Of a stretch of DNA of 64,000 nt, positions 1 to 9,823 are shown piece after piece. The position numbers and the translations under genes were made by a program. Origin of the DNA: Schizochytrium sp. TIO01 (Eukaryota > Sar > Bigyra > Thraustochytrida > Thraustochytriidae); the NCBI GenBank assembly GCA_004764695.1, contig SMSO01000035.1:1362001-1426000 (forward strand). The letters are read 5' to 3'. The stretch's first letter is position 1, and each line of letters opens with the position of its first letter. A model generated the notes under the pieces. The model saw nothing but the letters and a program-made list of their open reading frames with translations, was not told the DNA's origin and did not search any database.

Positions 1-135
1 AAGAAATGGTCGTCCGTACAACCTCCTTCCGAACCGCTTTCTGTCAGTCGCCTAGGCCCTACTAGTACCATGCTTACCCAAAACTGGTCCCAGGTCGGAG
101 CGGTGAGGGGACCAGCGCCTTCGGTCTCTCTTGTG

Positions 136-233
<98 letters not shown>

Positions 234-1921
234 CTACTGTGACCTTTTATTGATTAGAGGTCCCTTTATTTTCTTGTTGAGCTCCTGGATCTCATGCTTG
301 CTGAGGCATGAATGTTTAAGTTGAGTTGTATCTTGCTTGTGGCGTGATCGAAAGGACTTCTATTTTGGTGTTTTGGAGAAGACAAGCGGTCAGGGGTGGC
401 GAGAAATTTGCATGCGGCGGCAGAGACTAGTTGCGCGGCGCTGTTTACGCATGCTGTGAAAGCAGTGACTTGAAATGCCGGGGCTCTGCAGTTGTGCCGA
501 AAACTCTGCTCGCTGATAATAATTGGAGCCTCATAATTTGTTGCACGTGCTGTTGTTGCCAATCTCCACAATACGAGTCAGCCCACACTGAACCCACTAC
601 AATGGGATTTTCGATGACACCTATTTCATTACCATTGCAGGTGACTCACCCACGCCGACTGATTTTTACTTCAGTGGGGAAAGACACAAATGCTAGCTAG
701 CTAGCTATGTCTAGCAGCTTGAATATAATGGGTTTCCAGCGCCGGAGCTTCATCACTTCATCACTTCATCAGTCAGTACTCACTCAGTTCAATTATAGCA
801 GGCCGACTTCAAAGTACGCCTTCCTCGATCTCTGGCCGATCTATACTTTCTTGAAAGACATAGTCAGTTTGGTATCCAAACTCAGGGTTCCAATCTTGTT
901 TGCGAAGGGCGGCAATCGCCATGCACGATCAGTGCTGCGGCGCTTCGTGGCGATAACTCGCCCGATGGAACTAGCCCCGCCACTTTCAACTGCCGGGTCT
1001 GCGAATGCGATCGAGTGCAAGCTGACGGGCTGAAGATGTCTAATAATCATGATACAGACTTAGGACCCGTATCATATCACGGCACGGAAAAGAACTCGCA
1101 TGTGCAGAAATTGAGAGTTCTTCGCACGATGCGCATGCAAGCACGTGAGGCGGTGTGGACCACATGATTTGGGGCAGAGCAGTGGCTAGTACCAGTTCAA
1201 GAAATCAAAGCAGCTGAAGGAAGCTAGCCTCGTGATATTAGCATACAGTGTGAACCTGCGAGACAATGACCAATAAAGGCCTGTTCGCAAATTCTACAGC
1301 ATTTGCAATAGCAACGGATCGTCAAGCCTTAAGTTCACCTGACTCCGCTGCCGTCTTAACAATTGAATACCATATGAAGCGTGCAGACTTGTGCTAGGCT
1401 AAGTCAATCATGGTAATTTCTGGTAGTAAGCTTGGATCTTTCAAAGAAGTAAAGAGCATCTCTCACACAAGTGTGGACCAAGTTGAGCAATGTTGCAGCA
1501 CCTAACTTGAAGGTTTATATACTTCGAGATTAAACAGCGAATGTTAGAGTCTACATGGAGTTGTACTTATGATACTTTGAATGGGCCTCCATACGCTTTT
1601 ATTTCAGCTTTAATACTTAGACTGTCCAAGATGCAAATCTTGCACTATTATTTTAGAGGACATTGTTGAAGATGGCCAGACAAAGAATACCCAAGAAGGT
1701 AAAGAAGAAGAAGAGTCTGCACAAATTTCATACACAGCTTATGCTGATGCATTTGCTGCACTCCCTAAATCAATTCGCGGCCCAGCGTGCCTCTCTGATA
1801 TACCTCAAAATAAAAAGAAAATACTTGCGGAAACTTGACTCACACCACGTCACTAGGCAGTATAGCTATTACTATTGTGCTATCTATTCAGTAGAACCTC
1901 TGGAACAAAACGATGGAGAAT
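1..1921. other. Left-end intergenic region, no recognisable gene
   Basis: No recognisable gene is seen over about 1.9 kb. It holds the (CTTT)n array listed separately, a short GCTA run near 691-706, and several short ORFs with no family resemblance. One frame at 1623-1838 is open for 71 codons, begins with a CxxCxxC cluster and has no ATG. It might be a terminal exon but is not supported enough to call. Confidence 0.5.
136..232 (+). repeat. (CTTT)n microsatellite
   Basis: About 24 uninterrupted CTTT units, polypyrimidine on the plus strand. It is the longest pure tetranucleotide array in the window. The Phe/Leu/Ser-repeat ORF that runs through it is an artefact of the repeat. Confidence 0.97.
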
Positions 1922-1928
1922 AAAAAAA
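1922..1928 (-). terminator. Pol III T-run terminator of tRNA-Tyr
   Basis: Seven consecutive T on the minus strand, starting four bases after the tRNA 3' end, form a standard RNA polymerase III termination signal. Confidence 0.8.
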
Positions 1929-1932
1929 CAAT

Positions 1933-2018
1933 CTCGCCGACAGGAATCGAACCAATGACCAATGGAAATTTGATTTAAACGCTACAATCCATCGCTCTAC
2001 CAACTGAGCTACAGCGAG
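1933..2018 (-). tRNA. tRNA-Tyr (GUA anticodon) with a 14-nt intron
   Basis: The minus strand folds into a complete cloverleaf. The acceptor stem is CTCGCTG/CGGCGAG (7 bp with one G-U). The D arm is GCTC-AGTTGGTA-GAGC, the anticodon stem ATGGA/TCCAT, the variable loop 5 nt, and the T loop TTCGATT. The anticodon is GTA. A 14-nt insert at 1968-1981 lies directly after position 37, the canonical site of nuclear tRNA introns, and removing it leaves 72 nt. The T stem has one T-T mismatch and one G-U pair. Internal A box (TAGCTCAGTTGG) and B box (GGTTCGATTCC) are present, and a T7 terminator follows. Tyr tRNAs commonly carry introns in eukaryotes, which fits. Confidence 0.93.
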
Positions 2019-2541
2019 CTGTTGAGGTATATTGACTTAGAGTAGTATATATATTTTGGGACCATATGGTATCTACTGATACCAATATACTGGATTTAAA
2101 TAATGTAGGCACTTATGTCGAATGTAGCCTGGAGTTGCAATGGATTATGGATTGAAATTACAGATGGAGATTAAGATATGAGTTCATTCATTAGTTTGGA
2201 GAAATAATATAGTCTTATCCTTGTCGCGACCACAGATTCTATGATATCCGTAAATTTCTGAATATAAAAATCGGCAATGAACTTGATGATGTTGTAGACA
2301 GAAAGTTGAAAAATGATTCATTGATTCATACATGCGCAGACATGATGGATGGATGGGTGTGTTACGAGATAAGCCGCAAAATTAGGTTGCTCCCATACTT
2401 TTGGGGGGAGGCTTAAGCAAACGACATATTTTGAAGGTCGTGGTGCGGTAGAGTAGTAGTGTTTCGGATAAATCAGCTCCTTATTGCCAGAGGTTGACAG
2501 ACGAGCGAAAAAGCATTGTAAAGTGCAGAATGCAAGAAAAA
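2019..2541. other. Intergenic, tRNA upstream side / MAP65 3' side
   Basis: AT-rich, with no ORF of note. It holds the 5' flank of the tRNA and the 3' flank of the MAP65 gene, both on the minus strand. Nothing else recognised. Confidence 0.6.
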
Positions 2542-4251
2542 TTAGTAATTTCTTGAACCAAGAGGAGGGCGTGCCCGAGGAGTTGATCCCATGCTCATAC
2601 TAGGAGTACCAGGAATTGGTTTCTTGGACGGGGTACGAGTAGGGATGCGAGCACTTCCGGGGAGCACATCTTCCTTACCCTCCTTGCTCTTGTTTTTCTT
2701 ACGAAGCTTGTTCTCTTCGAGCTGGCGGGCGTGGTCTTCTTCATTATCGTCCATGGTCTCAATAAACCGCCGACCATTAAGCACAAACGGGCCATGTTCT
2801 GCTTCGTACTCAGCGATGGTAATCTTGATTTTCTCTACAGTTCGGGGCAAACCTTGAGTTACGCGGCGGCGTTGTGCCTCTTCCTCGCGAAGAGCATTGC
2901 CGCCCTTGCGGCTCAGCAGGCGGCTACTGTCCTGAATGCGAGCTTCGTACTCATCACGCTCCTCGCAAAGCTGCTTGTAGCGCTCAACAGCCTTGAGGAT
3001 CGGGCGGTAAAGTTCAGCCTGCACGTTTAGAACAGCGATCTCCTCTTCATGAGCAATAAGTGTATCTTCGCAAATGGGCGCCATCATGTGTGAGTGGGTA
3101 AAAGCCTCACGTTGCTCGTCGTCGAACTGCATTTCATCCCAAAGCTCCTGAATCTTCATCTGCGCAGTCTGGATGAGCTCACCCATCTTCTCATGCTTAA
3201 GGTGAAGCAACCTCTCAAGCTCAAGTTCACACTGTCGGATGACACCAAGTCCTAGTCCACGGTTGTCCATGAAGAACTTCTGGCGAGTGTCGGTATCGAT
3301 CTCGAGACGTTCCCACAGAGGCTGGATCTGTGAACCAAGCTGCTTGAGGCGTTCTGTGCGAGAGATCTTTTCATCTGTGAGTTCCCGTGCACGCTGGCTG
3401 AGGATCGCGACTGCGTCCATGTCAATACCAAGGCCTTCGCCACCCTCCACGATGGCCTTGTCAATGTCGTCGTTGATGTCGTATTCGAGCTCCTCGAAGA
3501 GCGCGGTGATGTCGCGAATAGTTTCCTGAATAGCAGCGATGCGGCGGGTTTTCTGATGTGTTGCCTCGATGAGACTGGATTCGTACTCGTCCATACCATC
3601 CTGGGTCAGGTAAGCCTCAAGGTCATCCATTCGCTTATTTTCGTGCTCTCCCATCTGCAGACGAATCTCGTGAAGCTTCGTGTGCATCTCCTCAAGCTTT
3701 GCCATTCGCTCGTCACGGATGTTTTGAAAATGTGCGAGGTGACTGCGCAACCAAGTCAACTTGATCATAAGGTTACCCTTGTCCTCGTGCGGAAAGAACT
3801 GGCGCTCCATGCCGAGCACCTGGCTGAGAGCGTCGATCTCCTGCTCAAGAGATGCAGCAGCGCTAATGTACTCGTCACGAAGAAGGACTTCATCAGAGAC
3901 CTTTTGTGTGAACACAGTCTCAACAGCCTCGAGAAGAGAGTTCAATTGAAGGCTACGCTCTTCAGGAGAAAGACCCATTTCGTCCCAGACAGAGTGGAGC
4001 TTCTCTGTGGTCTCCTTGGAGAGTTTCTGCAACTTCTGCAACTCCACAATGGAGATTCCCGTGCGAACTTCCTCGCCAGAGTCCAAGTCGGCCATTTTGA
4101 TGCTGGATGATGATCCGCTGTGAGCACTGGGTGTGAATCTCGGCGCTGCCGGAGGGGTCTGCGGGATTTGTCTATTCGGGGTACCCATGGTGGCGGTCCG
4201 GACTGGAGACGGTCCCATGCCTGATCGTGCCAAATTACCTTCGTCCTGCAT
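2542..4251 (-). CDS. MAP65/PRC1/Ase1-family microtubule-bundling protein
   Basis: 569 residues, single exon, ATG start. Proteins of this family crosslink antiparallel microtubules at the spindle midzone or division apparatus. The protein is helical and charged from about residue 65 to 500. It carries three copies of the family's LW-type helix motif: LHSVWDEMGLSPEER (85-99), IQPLWERLEIDTDTRQKF (309-326) and IQELWDEMQFDDEQREAF (367-384). The diagnostic C-terminal segment lies at about 415-475, with RYKQLCEERDEYEARIQD followed by SRKGGNALREEEAQRRR. Both ends are disordered and rich in Thr-Pro/Ser-Pro: residues 15-45 (GTPNRQIPQTPP) and 535-560 (RTPSKK, GTPS, STPRAR). These resemble CDK sites that control PRC1/Ase1, which is an inference. 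Length is normal for the family. The next gene leftward is tRNA-Tyr on the same strand. Confidence 0.93.
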   Translation of the reverse strand: MQDEGNLARSGMGPSPVRTATMGTPNRQIPQTPPAAPRFTPSAHSGSSSSIKMADLDSGEEVRTGISIVELQKLQKLSKETTEKLHSVWDEMGLSPEERSLQLNSLLEAVETVFTQKVSDEVLLRDEYISAAASLEQEIDALSQVLGMERQFFPHEDKGNLMIKLTWLRSHLAHFQNIRDERMAKLEEMHTKLHEIRLQMGEHENKRMDDLEAYLTQDGMDEYESSLIEATHQKTRRIAAIQETIRDITALFEELEYDINDDIDKAIVEGGEGLGIDMDAVAILSQRARELTDEKISRTERLKQLGSQIQPLWERLEIDTDTRQKFFMDNRGLGLGVIRQCELELERLLHLKHEKMGELIQTAQMKIQELWDEMQFDDEQREAFTHSHMMAPICEDTLIAHEEEIAVLNVQAELYRPILKAVERYKQLCEERDEYEARIQDSSRLLSRKGGNALREEEAQRRRVTQGLPRTVEKIKITIAEYEAEHGPFVLNGRRFIETMDDNEEDHARQLEENKLRKKNKSKEGKEDVLPGSARIPTRTPSKKPIPGTPSMSMGSTPRARPPLGSRNY

Positions 4252-6905
4252 GGTCTTTTTCTACACCAAGATGCAATCGAACAACTTCTTGAGATGCCTA
4301 CAATATGAAATCACGACTCAAATCTATTACCTCTGATCTTCTGCGCAGATTGAAGCTGCAAGAATTATATTGCTGCTGTCGCTAGAGCTCCTTTTCTCTA
4401 TAACAAGACGATTCCCTCCCAAGGACACGAGCACGCGGACTTGCTCGCTACCTGGGACCGTGCGAGGCAGTAGAAGTCTATCGCCGGCGCCTCACTTGCA
4501 GGAGTAATCCCGAACTGTAGCGCCGCCTTCTTCAAAAGCAGCGTAGCGAGGTCGATGGATGTTCGATGGTGGAATGGTACTGATCGACGGTTTCGTGCTC
4601 GATGTCAGCCCAAGAAACTCTTTCCTTTTCCCGTGTTTCCTTTCTTCTTTTTATTAGGTCTAGGTGTTCTTTTCTCCTTTATCGTCAATATCATGATGGC
4701 CATATAACTATTAGGTAGTTCTAGCATTTTAATTTTATATTTTTAGTTTGGAAGAACTTGAAAACATGATAATACTTGAAATCCCCATACTACCTCCCTC
4801 CAAAATTTAATAAATCAAAAATAGAGATCCTTGTTTTCATTATGATTTTACTTTAGTTTTTTAATTAAATTAAAGAAATCATCATTACAAACTATGCACC
4901 CTCTCTTCTGAAGCCTCCTTTACCTTAGAAGGTATCATAAAATAAGAGAGCCGTATGCCTCGGTTCTCCACATCGTTGATTCAATTTAGTTCAAAGGAGT
5001 AGCTTGTTTGTATGGCAGAAAGAAACGAACACATGCCAGCCTGAGTGAACAACAATAAGGGCAAGTGTATAACAAGTCGGTGTGCTCTAAAAACGAATAA
5101 GGGTGTCTACTAGGGCTTCTACTTCGCATTTCTTATCTCTCGTCTGAACATTTAAAAATACAAAAAACAGAAGAAAAAAAAATAGCACTAAAAAGAAGAA
5201 CATAGGTTTTGGAGTTTCACTTTGTCAATTATCTCTGCGAGAGCCGCGTTTCTCAGACCTCGCTCCACCACATCCTCACCTTAGTTCTTATTCGCCTCAG
5301 GTGCGCTTCTTGATAAGGTCTACCTGAAAGCTGCAAATAACCACATTCGATCCCTTGTAGTCTTCACGATACGGAGCGTGTCACGAAGCTATCAATCAAT
5401 TATTATATGATCGTTTGTTCTTTTTTCGATGTCCTTTGCCCATGAAACCCTCTACGACCACCTAATGCACTGTACTGCCTCTTTTTTTTTCTTTCTTTTC
5501 TTTTCTTTCTTTTCTTTCGTTGCGGTTCTTTTTGTCTTCTTTTCCTTAGTTTGTTGAGGAAATCTGGGTTGCAAAGAGTCCCAGAGATGCTCAAATTTGC
5601 GCGCAGTTCGACGGTGTAGCACCTACTGTGCACTGCAATTCGCTGGCTGCCCAAGCAAATCTGAGCGGGTCGCCACCTTAAAATACCTCTGCTGGCATTG
5701 CTTGCGAGGGTCAGTCATCATCTTCCCCAGCACAGACCAGCAGAGAGGTGGCGTGCTCGGAGCAGGCTTGCCGGAAGCATGTCTCAAAGCAATTAATTAA
5801 TTACCTACCTACTGTAAATTTGGTTTAGTTTTTTAAAAGCGATCATATTGTAATGGTCCGTAGTGCTCTCCTACGAAATAAATGATAGTTTAAAGAGAGG
5901 AAAGAAATAGAAACTCACTCTAGTGCTTGGTAACCAACCTACCTAGGTAAGCAGTGTAAAAGTATGAAACTAATTGATCGGTGACGTAAAGAAGCAGAAG
6001 TAGTCCGGCCCGAGCGAGACTTTTTAAGGTGGATGATCCAACAATATGTGGAGAACGGTCACAATCGAAACGATCAAATTAGCTCTCTGTGTGCATAATA
6101 GACACGCCTTTATTTCTTTGATTTTAGTTTTAGTTTTAGTTTTAGTTTTAGTTTTTTTCAATTCATTTCTTATTTATTTTTAAAATAAAAGAAAATAAAA
6201 GTGAATACACTAGTGACCTTCTAATGGTGTTTATATTTTCTTTATCATGTCGGTTGCAACAGTTTTTAAACGGAAGATTGGGGTTGCGCAACATTCACGT
6301 GTATTTTCTATTTTATTTCCGAAGCATCGTCATAAGGAACAGGCAAATTAGCAAGCCCACAATCCTACTGCCAAGGGAAAAATATAGTCACCTACAATTG
6401 ATCTTGATTGATCTTGTATTAGTTGCTGGTGTTAATAGAAATAATTGCTTGTTTGTTGCCTACTGGTCCACCATCCTCCGGTCACAGACTGCATTCGTTA
6501 TATGGCTTATATGCCAAAAGGCACATTAGTGGGGCACTGGGGTAACTTCTCTCCGGTCACAAGCTGCTAGCTGTACTCCGCAAGATGCGTAAATGTGACA
6601 GAGATATGTTGTCGTAGACAAATTTGGAATCAAACAGATAGAGGAGCACGTATGGATTCTGCCTCGAGATTGGAAGAGATCAATTAAAATCATTGCCTAA
6701 TGTTACATGTGATTATAAAGTAGTATGTGATGGCCATTTTTGCAAGCAAGCGAACAAGACCTGCATATACGCGGTGAAAAGTGTTACTCCATGTTTAAGA
6801 GCTCTTGTGTTCACTGTAAGTTTTAGAATTACTAGCTAGAATCAAGTGGAAATATTTATTTACGATTCATAGGAACGTGTCCATTGCCCACCGAGAAAAA
6901 AATGT
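4252..6905. other. Intergenic, AT-rich, no recognisable gene
   Basis: About 2.65 kb between two minus-strand genes. It contains the MAP65 5' flank, homopolymer A/T tracts, a CTTTT-rich tract near 5485-5520 and a (TTTTAG)5 array. ORFs at 5403-5654 and 6224-6529 are low-complexity or hydrophobic with no family resemblance and are not called. Confidence 0.55.
6122..6151 (+). repeat. (TTTTAG)5 short tandem repeat
   Basis: Five exact hexamer units followed by a T run. It is not a known telomere unit and lies inside an ordinary intergenic region. Confidence 0.9.
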
Positions 6906-8042
6906 TTAACGCGTACGCGGGGAGCACTGGCTAATTTCATTACGCAATCCCAATAGCATTGCATTGAATTCTGTATGGTTAACGCTTCCCAGGGAGCTAA
7001 CAAAGGGACGTTGTCTGCGACCAGCGTTGTGTTCTGGGCTATAGCAAAGTGGAGGGTCCTCAATATTTTTTGCTTTGCGTTGCCGTGCACGCTCCATCTT
7101 TGCTTCCCAAGCAAACTTTTCGGCTTGCAATTCTGCAACCTGAGCTCGTAATCGCGCGAGCTCTTCGCGAATAGCACCAGCATCTGGGGACTCTGTATTA
7201 TCTGCTTGTGGCATTTGAGCCATGGCATCTGCATTAGGTTGGCTTTCTATTTCCGAAGGCTCTTCATTAAGATTTGGGAGCGCTTCAGGGGCAAGGTTCG
7301 GAAGTGCTTTGTCAAATGCGAAATCTGTTTGCGTAGACTTTTCCTCTCTTTCGATTGGAGTAGCAGAACTAATTTCTGGATTTTTATGCGCCAATAGATT
7401 AGTATCAACTTTAACAATTGGTTCACGTGGAGGCTGGAGAGCACGTTTCTGTGAAGAGGTCTGGTGTTTGTATTGTTGTGGCCGAGGGACATGTGGCTTA
7501 ACATCTGTTTGGTTTTGGCTGAAAAATTGAATTCTTTGCTTGAACTTTACTTGAGGCTTGAGTTGTCTAGCTTGCTTTTCTTCCGGGTTAATCACTTCGG
7601 GTTTCTTCTCCTCTATTTCTGTCTTTTGGTTCTGATCGTCGTCCTCTTCCTGGACTTTTTGCTCATTGCTTTCTCTTTGTTGTTGCACTGAGGCTTGGGA
7701 TGATACCAAAGATTCCACCGCTTGCCGTGACCTTTCCTGCATCGCTTTAAGTGCTTGTGGAGCTTGTAAGGTTTTTTCCTCCTCGCTGGTCATTGATTGA
7801 ACCGACCACTGATCTTCATCTTGATGGCGGGCCTCTTGAGAACCTGGGTTCTTAGTAGGACTTTCCTTCTCTTGAATAAAATCTGCTAAATCGCTGCTAC
7901 TTGTTTCAAACCATGGAGTCGAGCCCATCATGCGGAAGATCGCTGGCTTGGACTGTTTTCGATGAGCTGGGTTATCCTCATCTGACTTCGGGAATTGTGG
8001 AGGCGGCTCCAACATTGATTTTCGAGGCGGGAGAAAGCTCAT
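6906..8042 (-). CDS. Disordered coiled-coil protein with a KxTQT (LC8-type) motif
   Basis: 378 residues, ATG start, no recognised family. Residues 1-285 are hydrophilic and low complexity (Gln, Glu, Lys, Pro, Ser), with acidic/Gln-rich stretches such as EEDDDQNQK near 132-140. Residues 235-239 read KSTQT (genome 7326-7340), an exact match to the KxTQT consensus bound by the dynein light chain LC8. A short heptad-like helix follows at about 289-323 (IREELARLRAQVAELQAEKF), suggesting dimerisation. That order, disordered region with LC8 motif then coiled coil, is common in LC8-assembled scaffolds; the role here is inference. The N-terminus is Pro-rich (FLPPRK, LEPPPQFP). It is divergent from the PPC/DUF296 gene across a 556-bp intergenic region. 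Confidence 0.75.
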   Translation of the reverse strand: MSFLPPRKSMLEPPPQFPKSDEDNPAHRKQSKPAIFRMMGSTPWFETSSSDLADFIQEKESPTKNPGSQEARHQDEDQWSVQSMTSEEEKTLQAPQALKAMQERSRQAVESLVSSQASVQQQRESNEQKVQEEDDDQNQKTEIEEKKPEVINPEEKQARQLKPQVKFKQRIQFFSQNQTDVKPHVPRPQQYKHQTSSQKRALQPPREPIVKVDTNLLAHKNPEISSATPIEREEKSTQTDFAFDKALPNLAPEALPNLNEEPSEIESQPNADAMAQMPQADNTESPDAGAIREELARLRAQVAELQAEKFAWEAKMERARQRKAKNIEDPPLCYSPEHNAGRRQRPFVSSLGSVNHTEFNAMLLGLRNEISQCSPRTR

Positions 8043-8598
8043 TGTATCTGAATAACCCTTCCTCAGAAGGCTTTTCCACTACCGAGTGGAGCGAAACTTA
8101 GTTATGCCCCCACGCAGCCCTGGCCGTCTCTCGGGACCAGCACAAAGTCGAAAGAGCAATTGTGTCTCTGCGTATAAGCTCTTCACTAGCTTTTTGCACA
8201 AGCAAAATAACATGTTAACACGTTAGCAGTAGCCATTTGTCCATATCTTATTCCTTTATCGCCTTTCGTTCTCAACTCTGAGAAAAGAGAACTCTAAGTC
8301 ACTGATTGTTTTGCACACACCTTGTATGCTCATGTGAACGGACTATTCTTTTACGGCGCTTTGTTGCGCCGGATATGATATGTCTAGTTTTATCAACGAC
8401 AGAATCGCATATCTCGACTTTTTGGTTGACAAAAAGTGTCTCCTCTGCACAAGCTGTGCTATACACGAGCGCCGTTCCGTGTTTTCTTGCAAGCGTCTGT
8501 GTAGAGTTGGAAGATTTGGGCAGAGTTTGTTATTTAGCCTGAGAAAAGAGCCCATCTACTGACCTGCTGCTCAAAGCAGCTCGACCTAACTACCTAGG
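8043..8598. promoter_or_regulatory. Divergent intergenic region between the coiled-coil gene and the PPC gene
   Basis: A 556-bp spacer between divergently transcribed genes that must hold both promoters. An ATG-initiated 60-codon ORF at 8380-8562 lies just upstream of the PPC start and could be an upstream ORF, but has no family resemblance. CTACCTAGGATG ends on the PPC start codon; the same 12-mer recurs at about 17893-17904, upstream of the myosin gene. Confidence 0.45.
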
Positions 8599-9141
8599 AT
8601 GTCAAACCATTCTTCGACGGTCAACGTAGCAGTTCTTGCTGGAGCGGCTGGCGCATTGGTTGTGCTTAGTATGCAGGCATTGTTCAGACGGTTTATGAGC
8701 GTTCCGTCATCAGGTTTCCAGGTATGTGCTACTCGGCTAGGACCTGGCCAAGATGTGAAACAAGGAATTTTGGATCTTGCAAAAAAGCATAATCTTCAAG
8801 CTGGTATGGTAATCTGTAGTGTGGGTAGTTGCCAAGGGGCTCATATCCGCCTTGCCAATGCTGACCGAGACCACCCAAATGAAAAACTTCGTCTTGAGGG
8901 TCGATTTGAGATTCTCTCCCTCATTGGAACTGTATCTGCTAATGGAAATCACCACTTGCATGTCTCACTTGGTGATGCAGAGGGCAATGTCATCGGTGGT
9001 CACTTGCTGGGTGACATGCCTGTTTTCACAACAGCAGAAATTGTTCTTGGAGAGTGCGAAAATCTACAATGGTCACGTGCATTTGATAACACAACTGGTT
9101 ACAGTGAGCTGGCAGTGTGCGAACGCAGTGCGCTTTGTTGA
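8599..9141 (+). CDS. PPC/DUF296-domain protein with N-terminal membrane anchor
   Basis: 180 residues, ATG start. After a short polar N-terminus comes a hydrophobic segment at about 8-28 (NVAVLAGAAGALVVLSMQAL), then basic residues (FRRF), which reads as a signal anchor. Residues 40-175 are a full PPC/DUF296 domain: TRLGPGQDV (45-53), AGMVICSVGS (68-77), LEGRFEILSLIGT (99-111), HHLHVSLGD (118-126), GGHLLGDMPVFTTAE (133-147). His119, His121 and His135 match the conserved metal-coordinating His pattern of prokaryotic PPC proteins. Plant versions pair this domain with AT-hooks and are nuclear. No AT-hook is present here, so a DNA-binding role is not supported. Biochemical function unknown. Domain call secure; anchor likely. 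Confidence 0.88.
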   Translation: MSNHSSTVNVAVLAGAAGALVVLSMQALFRRFMSVPSSGFQVCATRLGPGQDVKQGILDLAKKHNLQAGMVICSVGSCQGAHIRLANADRDHPNEKLRLEGRFEILSLIGTVSANGNHHLHVSLGDAEGNVIGGHLLGDMPVFTTAEIVLGECENLQWSRAFDNTTGYSELAVCERSALC

Positions 9142-9823
9142 TCAAGTTTATTAAAAAAGAAAGTAGGATTCCTAACCAGGAATTATATGCAATACAATAC
9201 TGCTCATGCTCAGTTTCATCTGCTAGATATGTATATAAACTCAATTCGATTTACTTATGAATGCATCCCAAACTACTCAAGCGAATAGTACCCACATATA
9301 AATTTATATTATCTCTTTATAATCTATTTACCAGAGGATAAAAGCCTAGCGCACTATAGATAATATCAGTATACTTTATTGTCTCGATCGCCCGTTCGCA
9401 CGAGTCTTTCGCGTTTTAAATTACTCTTTGACAAGTGTTTCTTGAGAGCGGCGCTATAAATGGGCTTGTTTGAATCGCAAGGTTCTAAGATTGTCCGCCC
9501 ACTTAACACTAGTTAACTGTCGATGAAACGGGTCTTTTTGATTGAAGAGTTTGAAATCAAGAAGAAGGTATTTTCTTCTGGAAACGGAAACAGGCGTGTC
9601 GCATAATTTCTCCACAATGTTGGTACCACAAGAGCAATCACTTTCACGGTGTAAGGAAATTTGTTTTTTTTTTGAAAGAGAAAGAAAAGGAAAGAAAAAA
9701 GAAACACCTTTTTGCATAGTACCCAGATGTGTCTAATAGTATTATGTAATACTAGTACCTAGATTCTTGTTGATTGCAGACTTCACAAGAAGTAGTTCTC
9801 GATGCAACTCGGGGTACCAGAGC
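9142..9823. other. Intergenic, upstream of PIG-O
   Basis: AT-rich, about 680 bp between two plus-strand genes. No supported ORF. A purine-rich tract (GAAAG/AAAG) lies near 9673-9702. An open frame runs into PIG-O from 9767, but its first codon is TTG, so it is treated as 5' UTR. Confidence 0.55.

Noticed and set aside
70-324. Plus-strand ORF with repeated Phe/Leu/Ser
   Set aside because: It is a translation of the (CTTT)n microsatellite.
6122-6151. (TTTTAG)5 as an interstitial telomere
   Set aside because: The unit is not a known telomere repeat, the array is very short, and it sits in an ordinary intergenic region.
9767-9823. Upstream extension of PIG-O, and similar extensions of bestrophin, myosin, kinase-like, kynureninase, unknown 39-40 kb gene and ACSBG copy 1
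   Set aside because: All begin at TTG or GTG. The first in-frame ATG gives family-typical N-termini (for example an immediate signal anchor in PIG-O), so the extensions are treated as UTR.
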